Below, piece after piece: positions 1-6,154 of a stretch of 8,461 nt of DNA. The notes below the pieces were generated by a model. It made no database searches. It had not been told where the DNA came from and was given only the letters and a program-made list of their open reading frames with translations. This stretch comes from Aquifex sp. (lineage in GTDB: Bacteria; Aquificota; Aquificia; Aquificales; Aquificaceae). Position 1 is the stretch's first letter, and every line of letters begins with the position of its first letter. The stretch lies in the NCBI GenBank assembly GCA_003978875.1, contig QNXQ01000107.1:1-8461 (forward strand). The letters run 5' to 3'. The translations under genes and the position numbers were made by a program.

Positions 1-238
1 AAAAACATAAGAATAGAATGCCATTGTGGGCCATTGACCAAGTTGAGCTCGAGGTGAATATCGTTATGCCCGTCCATCTTATAACAGTGACTGAGGAAGA
101 CAGTGGACGGTGGAAGTAGTATTACGGCAAGCGTTATGAAGAGAGAAGCGTTCACGGCCATGCATGCAGTAGGAAGTCTTGCATTGAAATAAATACAGGT
201 ATGGGGGAACACCATTATATTTTCCCAAACAGCTTGAA
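1..238. other. Left flank without a supported gene
   Basis: I see no gene I can support here. A minus-strand frame is open from an ATG at 215 to the window edge, and a plus-strand frame is open from the edge to a TAG at 117-119. Neither has a ribosome site, and neither resembles the Lys/Glu-rich proteins of the rest of the window. Short structure is present: a 7-bp inverted repeat CCGTCCA (70-76) / TGGACGG (104-110), a direct repeat GCCATTG at 20-26 and 30-36, AAGCGTT at 129-135 and 146-152, and the self-complementary TGCATGCA near 160-168. These could be regulatory or transfer-related, but nothing shows it. Confidence 0.4.
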
Positions 239-787
239 CTATAGGGGTTCTTGCGGTTTGGTTTCAGGAGGTTTAACTACTTTCGGTTTAGGTTCGGGAT
301 TTTTAACCGGAGAGCCTTTAACAAAGGCGTAGGGGTTTTGAGAGATGTAGAGGGGAATGAGGGGGTTTCTCGTTAGGGCGTCTGCTACTCCTATTGCAGC
401 TCCTTTTGCGAATTCCGCTATCTTTTGAGAGGTTGTAAGTCCCGCTGCACCCGCCGCTCTTGTCGCTATCGCTACCTGTCCTATCCCTCCGGAGATTGCG
501 GACAGTCCGAGGCTTGCGACAAAACCGAAGGATTCTCTCGCACCGCTTATCCCCCTTTCTATTCCGTATATCATCATCTTTCCGCCGAGACCGAGTGCAC
601 CTATTCCGAGTATTGAAGGGATTACCGCAAAGCTCATGTCAATCAGCGTGAACGTGAAGGAGGAAGATTCTATCGCTTTTGAAACCAGCGTGTATAGCTT
701 GATGGCTTCCCTCAAATTCACTTCTTCTGCTGACGCAAAGGGAAAGAGTATTAAAAGGAATACGATTGCTATTTTAAAGCTCTTCAT
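239..787 (-). CDS. Exported membrane-associated protein with proline-rich tail, function unknown
   Basis: I do not recognise this 182-residue protein. It begins with a clear signal peptide: Lys at 2 and 5, a hydrophobic core at about 6-17, and a likely cleavage after ASA at 18-20. A hydrophobic, glycine-rich stretch lies at about 51-76 and a second Gly/Ala-rich one at about 87-117; both could be membrane helices. Residues 158-182 form a Pro/Lys tail with repeated KP/EP/PP steps, a usual spacer or wall-spanning arrangement. The ATG at 787 has no Shine-Dalgarno sequence. It lies 11 bases after the stop of the 76-residue gene, so the two are probably co-transcribed. Proximity to a coupling ATPase makes an envelope role in DNA transfer conceivable, for example as a pilin- or channel-like piece, but no family motif supports that. 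Confidence 0.65.
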   Translation of the reverse strand: MKSFKIAIVFLLILFPFASAEEVNLREAIKLYTLVSKAIESSSFTFTLIDMSFAVIPSILGIGALGLGGKMMIYGIERGISGARESFGFVASLGLSAISGGIGQVAIATRAAGAAGLTTSQKIAEFAKGAAIGVADALTRNPLIPLYISQNPYAFVKGSPVKNPEPKPKVVKPPETKPQEPL

Positions 788-798
788 ATTTTTAAAGT

Positions 799-1029
799 TT
801 ATTCTGTTGTTTTCAAGTTTTTAAAAACTTTTCTTGCGTATTCTACCGCTTCTTCCCTTGCCTTTATTCTGCATTTTTCATACTCCTTTTTTGATTTTGA
901 TTCCGCCAGACACACTATCAGCCTGGAAAGGTAAAAGATTTTCGTTTTCTTGCACAATTTCCAGTTCTCCTGACATATATCCGCGTATAGGAATAAGGGA
1001 ATCGTTAGCAGGAAAAGCACTTTCTTCAT
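799..1029 (-). CDS. Small secreted four-cysteine protein, function unknown
   Basis: This 76-residue protein starts with MKK and a hydrophobic core (about 4-15), with cleavage likely after the YA at 15-16. The mature part is about 60 residues, strongly charged and predicted helical. It contains four cysteines at 19, 26, 40 and 53. The spacing (six residues between the first two, twelve between the last two) would allow two disulfides to staple a helical hairpin outside the cytoplasm. No lipobox is present, because Cys19 follows D-I rather than a small-residue box, so it is probably soluble or periplasmic. It is the first gene of a two-gene minus-strand unit reading away from the lipoprotein gene. 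I do not recognise the family. Small secreted proteins near transfer genes can be exclusion factors, but that is only a guess here. Confidence 0.7.
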   Translation of the reverse strand: MKKVLFLLTIPLFLYADICQENWKLCKKTKIFYLSRLIVCLAESKSKKEYEKCRIKAREEAVEYARKVFKNLKTTE

Positions 1030-1081
1030 GTTTTTATTTTCGCATCTAAAATAAACGTAAACCCACGAGGAGGTAGGGAAA
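1030..1081. promoter_or_regulatory. Divergent intergenic promoter region
   Basis: These 52 bases separate the ATG of the leftward 76-residue gene from the GTG of the rightward lipoprotein gene, so both promoters must lie here or reach into the coding ends. On the plus strand TAAAAT at 1047-1052 is the best -10 candidate. It has no good -35 match at 17 bases (CTTCAT). No convincing minus-strand promoter was found. Confidence 0.35.
1068..1074 (+). promoter_or_regulatory. Shine-Dalgarno sequence of the lipoprotein gene
   Basis: AGGAGGT lies 7 bases before GTG at 1082 and fixes that GTG as the start. The signal peptide begins immediately at this codon. It is the strongest ribosome site in the window. 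Confidence 0.8.
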
Positions 1082-2473
1082 GTGAAAAGGCTTGCGTTGG
1101 GTATATCCGTTCTTGCTATGGCGATTTATTCCTGCGGAGGAAGTGCGGGTGATTCGGGAACGGGATCTGCCTCCGTAGGCTTTTACGACCTTTCTCTCAG
1201 CGTAATTCCTTCTTACATTCTTTCTCCCGCTTCCGCGGACGGTCCGACCATTCCTCCCGATGAGTTTACCGTTTCCCTTCAGCTTGCCTACACGGGAACG
1301 AACGAAAGACCCTTGAGAGGATTTATCAAGAAGTCAGAGCTTTGCATTGGTTCTAAGTGCTACAACCTCGGACTTTCGGGAGTTCTTCAGGCAGGGAGCA
1401 ATCTTGAAAGAAACGTTACCCTGAATGCACACAAGTATAACCCGCCGTGGATAGTTTTAAACCCATACGAGGACGAAGTTTATGATACGATTTACGTTAC
1501 CGATACTATATCGGGAGGGGTAAAACAGGATACCTATCAAGACAGGTATCAGAATTCCAAGAGAAGTCTCGTTCTTCCTTACAGACCCATTCTTGCGGGT
1601 TGGCTTACGATAGAAAGTCAAGCGGGAGAGACTTTCAGCTATTCCCTTACCTACCCGGGATACGAGACTACTGACGGAACGGTTACGGTAAACCTTCCTA
1701 AGGGAACGGTAAACACTAATACTATAGTTGCTTCAAGCGTGAAGATAACGGTGGGTTCTACCGTTTGCGTGGATGACGGAAGCGGAAACATAGTCCAGCA
1801 AGGAGGAGGAGGGGACTGTTCGGGAACGATAGACTACAACACGGGGAAACTGCAGTTCAGCGTTCTTAACATAAACTCTCCCACCGATGCGGTAATAGAA
1901 TACAGGTTTAGCGGACAGTTAAAATGCTGGGACGATGCGAAGGGAAACGTTGTAGGGGACTGTAAGGACACGAGCAAGGTAAATTACGAAACGGGAGAAC
2001 TTACTTACGAGTTCAGGTATGCTTTCGTAAACGTTCCCGCGGACATCACCATTACTTACAAGTATGCGTCGGGTTCTCCTGACGGAGTGACATACTTCTA
2101 CGAACTTCCTCCCGACAGGGCGGACGAAACGCAACCTTTCCTGAAATACAAGTTTGGAAGGGAAATAGAAGTTTACCTCGGAACCGACCTTGCGTGTTCC
2201 CTGAACGTTCAGACCCTTTGCACGATAGAAAAGCAGGGAACGAAGGTGAAGATAGTATTTAACGCTCCTCCTCAGCAGGACATAACGATAAAGTATTCTC
2301 AGGACAAGGTTTACGACTTTAACCCCAACGTAAATGCAAAAGAATACAACCACCTCTGGAACGGACAGTCCTCCGCGGTGGTGGACGGTTCCGTAAACGT
2401 GGAAGTAAAACTTGAAGATGGAACGAGCCTGAAAGCTTCTGTTCCCGTTACCTTTGAAGTTGTCCCCCGCTGA
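1082..2473 (+). CDS. Surface lipoprotein with Cys-paired beta repeats
   Basis: This is a 463-residue exported lipoprotein with a GTG start. The signal peptide has KR at 2-3, a hydrophobic core at 4-16 and a lipobox ending at Cys18 (I-Y-S-C; Tyr at -2 is unusual but tolerable), followed by a flexible Gly/Ser linker. The rest is beta-rich. Residues about 220-408 contain three related units, each with a Cys-bounded hairpin followed by strands. Cys pairs are 229/246, 282/294 and 372/380, with another pair at 88/93. Units 1 and 2 share I/V-x-Y-x-TG-x-L at 250-257 and 300-307, followed by strands ending in I-x-Y-x-Y/F; unit 3 is degenerate. Such repeats are typical of extracellular beta-sandwich proteins. 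Its stop is 20 bases before the coupling ATPase gene, so it is probably in the same operon. An adhesin or mating-surface role is inference; I do not recognise a named family. Confidence 0.82.
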   Translation: MKRLALGISVLAMAIYSCGGSAGDSGTGSASVGFYDLSLSVIPSYILSPASADGPTIPPDEFTVSLQLAYTGTNERPLRGFIKKSELCIGSKCYNLGLSGVLQAGSNLERNVTLNAHKYNPPWIVLNPYEDEVYDTIYVTDTISGGVKQDTYQDRYQNSKRSLVLPYRPILAGWLTIESQAGETFSYSLTYPGYETTDGTVTVNLPKGTVNTNTIVASSVKITVGSTVCVDDGSGNIVQQGGGGDCSGTIDYNTGKLQFSVLNINSPTDAVIEYRFSGQLKCWDDAKGNVVGDCKDTSKVNYETGELTYEFRYAFVNVPADITITYKYASGSPDGVTYFYELPPDRADETQPFLKYKFGREIEVYLGTDLACSLNVQTLCTIEKQGTKVKIVFNAPPQQDITIKYSQDKVYDFNPNVNAKEYNHLWNGQSSAVVDGSVNVEVKLEDGTSLKASVPVTFEVVPR

Positions 2474-2493
2474 TATTCTTTATCTTTTTTCTT

Positions 2494-3990
2494 ATGGAAG
2501 TTCTTGCGAGGAATTTCACGGACGGTTTCAAGTTTATTATTGATTATTACAACAAGAACAAGCTCTTTATAAAAGAAACGATAAGGGAATACAAGAAGGC
2601 AAAGGAGAAGCTGGGTGTTGAAGTAAGTTCCGATGGTGTCGTGATAGGGTTCGGATACGTGCTTTCGGGGGAAGATCCGGGATCGCCTCTCGTTCCCGCT
2701 CCCATCATTCTTGACGAGGAAAGCAGGAAGAGAAACTTTCTCGGACTCGGAACGATAGGTTCGGGGAAAACATACCTTGCGATGATGCTTCTTGAGTATG
2801 ACGTATACGCGGGAAAACCGGTAATCTTCATTGATCCGAAACCTTCCATAGAAATCCTCAACGTTGTCGTTTGGTCTGTTCTTGAGGCGGGAAGACACGA
2901 GGATTTTCGTTTCATGTCCTTTTACCATCCCGAAATTTCCTACACCATTAATCCCCTTTCGCGTTACTTCCTTCCCGATGAACTCGTTTCTCACCTTACA
3001 AGCGGTATATTCGTGAAGGACCCCTTCTTCCTTGACGTGGCGAAAGAACTCACGCTGGTTATTGTTCTTTTCCTTTACATCAAGAACATACTCGGTGAAA
3101 ACATGAATTACATAACCATAAAGGACGTTTTGCAATACATGGTAAGGGCAAACTTTGAAAGACTTGCGGAAGAGTTCAAGGAACTTTCTTTTGAGATAGC
3201 GAGGAAGCATAAATCCCTCATTTCTTACACCAACGCTCTTGAAAACCTGATAGGGCTTATCAAGCAATCTCCCGTGGATTACTTCTCAAAGGTTACCACT
3301 ACCTTGAGGGTTAACCTCGCTCAGCTTTCCGCGGGAGTTGCGGGAAAGCTCCTTTCTAACGAAGACGGGGAAAACTTCTGTGCGGAAATAGAGGCGGGAG
3401 GAAGACCGGTTGTTTTCATTCAGCTCGCCTCCCTTCTCAATCCGGACATTACCAAACGTATATCAAGGGTAATTGCTTCCATGGTGAGAACTCTCGCGGG
3501 TAGGGTCCTCGGAAAGGGAGAAAAGCTGAATCCTCCCCTTTCGTTTATAATTGACGAACTTGCGAACGTTCTTCACCTCGGTTTTGAAGAAAGCGTGAAC
3601 AAGGCGAGGGAAGCGGGGGTTCAGTATTCCGCCTTCGCTCAAACCATTTCCAAGTTAAGCTATGAAGTGGGAGACAAGCTTCTTGATGACATCCTCGGAA
3701 ACTTCAACACAATACTTTCTTTCTCCGTTCCCGATGAAAAAACCGCACAATACGTATCGCAAAGAATAGGGACCGCAAGGAGAATGAGCGTTGCGGTGAG
3801 GTATTCGGAAAAGCAAATGTTTCAGCTGAACGAAACGGAAAAGTATCTCGTTGAACCTTCCATGCTCATGAACCTTGAACCGAGACACTTTTACTTCAGG
3901 AATTACAAATACGTTGCCTTCGGGAAGACCGCGGACTTCTTCGTTCCTCCCCTGGAGGTAGAAAGGGATGTCTCTATCGGAATTTATTAA
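2494..3990 (+). CDS. VirD4/TraD-type conjugative coupling ATPase
   Basis: This 498-residue P-loop ATPase resembles the type IV coupling proteins that feed relaxase-bound DNA to a type IV secretion channel. The Walker A motif is G-T-I-G-S-G-K-T at 86-93. The following strand carries the F-I-D-P-K motif typical of the TraD/TraG group (112-116). Walker B is F-I-I-D-E at 351-355. An A-R-E-A-G segment leading to a conserved-type Gln lies at 371-383 (A-Q-T at 382-384), matching the family's third motif. Family members usually start with two transmembrane helices; none is visible in the roughly 80 residues before the P-loop, so this form looks soluble or anchored by a partner. No Shine-Dalgarno precedes the ATG, which lies 20 bases after the lipoprotein stop, so coupled re-initiation is possible. 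Its 3' end overlaps the HD-domain gene by 23 bases, implying joint expression. A related FtsK/HerA-type motor is the main alternative. Confidence 0.88.
   Translation: MEVLARNFTDGFKFIIDYYNKNKLFIKETIREYKKAKEKLGVEVSSDGVVIGFGYVLSGEDPGSPLVPAPIILDEESRKRNFLGLGTIGSGKTYLAMMLLEYDVYAGKPVIFIDPKPSIEILNVVVWSVLEAGRHEDFRFMSFYHPEISYTINPLSRYFLPDELVSHLTSGIFVKDPFFLDVAKELTLVIVLFLYIKNILGENMNYITIKDVLQYMVRANFERLAEEFKELSFEIARKHKSLISYTNALENLIGLIKQSPVDYFSKVTTTLRVNLAQLSAGVAGKLLSNEDGENFCAEIEAGGRPVVFIQLASLLNPDITKRISRVIASMVRTLAGRVLGKGEKLNPPLSFIIDELANVLHLGFEESVNKAREAGVQYSAFAQTISKLSYEVGDKLLDDILGNFNTILSFSVPDEKTAQYVSQRIGTARRMSVAVRYSEKQMFQLNETEKYLVEPSMLMNLEPRHFYFRNYKYVAFGKTADFFVPPLEVERDVSIGIY
3954..3959 (+). promoter_or_regulatory. 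Shine-Dalgarno sequence of the HD-domain gene, inside the ATPase gene
   Basis: GGAGGT lies 8 bases before the ATG at 3968 and supports that start even though it falls within the last 37 bases of the upstream coding region. Confidence 0.7.
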
Positions 3991-5587
3991 GAAGTTCAAG
4001 GGAATCTGGAGAAGGGAGGAGGAGAAAGGAAAAGCCGAGGTGGTAAACCCGAAAGTTTTTGACGATGAAAAGAGGAAAGAACTCATAAGGAGGATTCTTG
4101 AGGAACACGCTAAGGTTGCTCCTTCAAGAGACCTATACGTCATCTTCGGAAGGGCAATTCCGAAAGACAGGAGTGCCTTTCAGAGGATTTTGAGGGACAT
4201 TTCCGTTTTTGCGGTAGACACGAAAAACAACAGAATAGTGGTTTCCCTTTACGCTCTTTCCTTCATCTGGAAGGATTTCGTGAAAAAATCGGGCTATTTG
4301 AAAACCCTTGAAGAGGACAAAAAGGTTGAAATCGCCTTTGAACACGCTCTTAACGCCGTCAGCGGTGCTTTTGAAGCTTTAAGGGAGGGAGTTCCCGAAG
4401 AAGAAAGAAAGGAAGAAGTTGAGAAATCTCCCGAAGTTTCTCCTGTAACTGAAGAGGTAAAGGAAGAAAAAGAAGACGTTAAGGTTTCGGAAATCTTGGA
4501 AGAGTTGAAAAAGAAAGAGTCTTTTGATGACTTTCTGACTTCCTTTCAGATGCATTACTCCCTTCTTTTGAACGCTTCTTTAGATGTTTTGTTTGAACTT
4601 GAGGAAACGAAAAAAGTTTGGGAAATACTGAAGGGTTTTGAAAGGAGCTCCCGTTCAAGGTTTTCCCGTCTTGCTCCTGCCTTGTTGTTCTGTCTTCTTG
4701 CCCTTGAGAGGTTCGGATTGTCCTGTCCTTCTGTCATGCCCGCGGACAGGATTTTTGCCGCAAGCTTTTCCGATAAACAGGTGAATTCTTCGGGGGCAAA
4801 ACTTGCTTCCGTTCTATCCCGTGTTCCCCTATACGTTCACGTCATCGGTGCTTTCTTCCTCGCTTACGAGGATTACAGGTTAAAGCTTGAAAGCAAGGTC
4901 GTTTTTCCCGATGAAACCCTTGAAGTCTTGTCGTGCGTGCTCTTTCACGACATTGGAAAGATACCCGTTTACGCGGAAGGGGAAAACGAACAGCACAACG
5001 AAGCTTCTTCAAGAATAATTGCTTCCCTTTGCAATCTTCCCGAGGAAATTGAATACGCAGTCAGACACCATCACGAGGTAAAGGGGGATTTGTTCAGGAA
5101 ACCTTCCGAAGAGTATCCCGAAAAGTTAAAAAAACTTCTCATCGGATACGACAGGCTTGAAAGAAAGATAGAATACTTTATCCTGAAAAACGTTTCCTTT
5201 AACGTTCCGGATACCGCTTCGGTTTCCGATGAACTCTTCAAGGAACACGTCAATTTCTTGCGTGAACTGCTGAAGAAATATGGAAACGTAGATTTCAAGA
5301 AGTCCGAAAAGAAGGAAAACAAAAAAGAGAGAAAGAAAGAAAAGGTTGAGGAGTTAAAAGGCAAGGAGGTTTTTGAAAAAGCTCTCAAGAAGCTGAAGAA
5401 GGCTCAGGAGAAAATTCTTAAGGGTAGGTATTCTTACTTGAGGGAGGGAGAAGTTATCACCATGAACTCCCTGGACTTGAGAAAAATTGCAAAGCTTACT
5501 CCAGAGGAATACAAGGTTCTTGTTGAAAAGGGCGTTCTTTCTGAAGATCCTAAAAACAGTAGCGTGAGTTTTAATGTTCTAAAGTAG
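3968..5587 (+). CDS. HD-domain protein, candidate MOBH-like relaxase
   Basis: This is a 539-residue metal-dependent HD-superfamily protein. Candidate ligands in order are His291, His327-Asp328 (in F-H-D-I-G-K), His343, the H-H-H run at 367-369, and Asp395. That is the H...HD...H...HH...D pattern of two-metal HD phosphohydrolases. An N-terminal globular part (about 33-140) is followed by a very charged Glu/Lys linker (about 140-185), the HD region (about 190-435), a Lys-rich probable coiled coil (about 443-485) and a small C-terminal domain resembling a winged helix (about 486-539). MOBH relaxases (TraI of R27 and SXT) are HD-fold proteins usually encoded beside traD, and this gene overlaps a traD-like gene, so a divergent relaxase is the favoured reading. 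The canonical MOBH P-A-S-E-containing motif was not found. A nucleotide phosphohydrolase or nuclease role cannot be excluded. It ends tail to tail with the next minus-strand gene. Confidence 0.8.
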   Translation: MSLSEFIKKFKGIWRREEEKGKAEVVNPKVFDDEKRKELIRRILEEHAKVAPSRDLYVIFGRAIPKDRSAFQRILRDISVFAVDTKNNRIVVSLYALSFIWKDFVKKSGYLKTLEEDKKVEIAFEHALNAVSGAFEALREGVPEEERKEEVEKSPEVSPVTEEVKEEKEDVKVSEILEELKKKESFDDFLTSFQMHYSLLLNASLDVLFELEETKKVWEILKGFERSSRSRFSRLAPALLFCLLALERFGLSCPSVMPADRIFAASFSDKQVNSSGAKLASVLSRVPLYVHVIGAFFLAYEDYRLKLESKVVFPDETLEVLSCVLFHDIGKIPVYAEGENEQHNEASSRIIASLCNLPEEIEYAVRHHHEVKGDLFRKPSEEYPEKLKKLLIGYDRLERKIEYFILKNVSFNVPDTASVSDELFKEHVNFLRELLKKYGNVDFKKSEKKENKKERKKEKVEELKGKEVFEKALKKLKKAQEKILKGRYSYLREGEVITMNSLDLRKIAKLTPEEYKVLVEKGVLSEDPKNSSVSFNVLK

Positions 5588-6154
5588 CATAAGTCTTATT
5601 AATTTCTTTCTGAGTCTTTTTCTGATTTCCTTCTCTATGGTTTCGGGGCTTATCCTTCCGTTTAACTTCCGGGAGCATATCACGGCTACCCTTTTGTAAT
5701 TGCTTCTCTTTCCGTAGGCGATTTTCCTGTTGAATTCCCTCAGCATTTCCTTCAGGACGAGTTCTTCCGGAAACTTTTTCTTTTTCCTGCACACCTTTTC
5801 AAGTTCTTCCCTTAGTTTTGCGTCTATCTTTTTTTGTCTTAACACGTAGGGAAAGCAGGGAAGGGATATGGTTTGGTATTCTTCTTTCGGACTTGCGTTT
5901 ATCTTTTCCCTTCCTACTTTTTTAATTCGTTTTAAAATCTTTTCCGCTTCTTTCTTTACTCCGAGTTCTTTTATCGCTTTTTCCACCGCTTCTCTTGCGG
6001 TAAACCCTTTGCCGAAGTATTCAAGTGCAAGGTATTCTACTCCTACGTTTTTTATGATTTCTTCCGTTATGGGTTGGTTTTTCTTCTTTGACAGCAAGTC
6101 TTTTGCAAAAACGTTCCAGATGTATTCTCCCCGAAGTATTTCCTTTTTCCTCAC
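5579..6154 (-). CDS. Basic protein, third gene of the partition operon, function unknown
   Basis: This 191-residue, strongly basic protein is not recognised. The GTG start at 6154 overlaps the actin-like gene's TGA as GTGA, a classic coupling arrangement, so the two proteins are probably made in proportion. It is predicted almost entirely helical. Lys/Arg clusters occur at about 22-25, 68-83, 105-127 and 175-187, with three cysteines (100, 122, 160). The segment from about 160 to 187 (helix, G-R-I-S-P turn, then a Lys/Arg-rich helix) could contact DNA. Known type II partition loci need only a centromere, an adaptor and an actin-like protein, so this third protein is extra. It may be a filament cofactor, a nucleoid- or DNA-binding factor, or an unrelated passenger. 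Its 3' end overlaps the convergent HD gene by 9 bases, leaving no room for a terminator between the blocks. Confidence 0.75.
   Translation of the reverse strand: MRKKEILRGEYIWNVFAKDLLSKKKNQPITEEIIKNVGVEYLALEYFGKGFTAREAVEKAIKELGVKKEAEKILKRIKKVGREKINASPKEEYQTISLPCFPYVLRQKKIDAKLREELEKVCRKKKKFPEELVLKEMLREFNRKIAYGKRSNYKRVAVICSRKLNGRISPETIEKEIRKRLRKKLIRLMLL

Noticed and set aside
146..156. AAGCGTTCACG shared with 7565-7575, considered as an attachment-site or iteron pair
   Set aside because: An 11-base match between two places in 8.4 kb is expected by chance, and the flanks do not match.
205..226. GGGAA/TTCCC hairpin downstream of the 182-residue gene as a terminator
   Set aside because: Only a five-base stem with a 12-base loop and no T run on the minus strand.
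1919..2353. Minus-strand open frame inside the lipoprotein gene
   Set aside because: The plus-strand gene has a strong ribosome site, signal peptide and repeats; the antisense frame has none of these.
2311..3267. Long minus-strand open frame opposite the coupling ATPase gene
   Set aside because: It is antisense to a gene with clear Walker motifs, has no domain of its own and arises from codon bias on the opposite strand.
4856..5165. HD-GYP cyclic-di-GMP phosphodiesterase
   Set aside because: HDIGK is present but the GYP motif and its usual context are missing, and there is no sensor domain.
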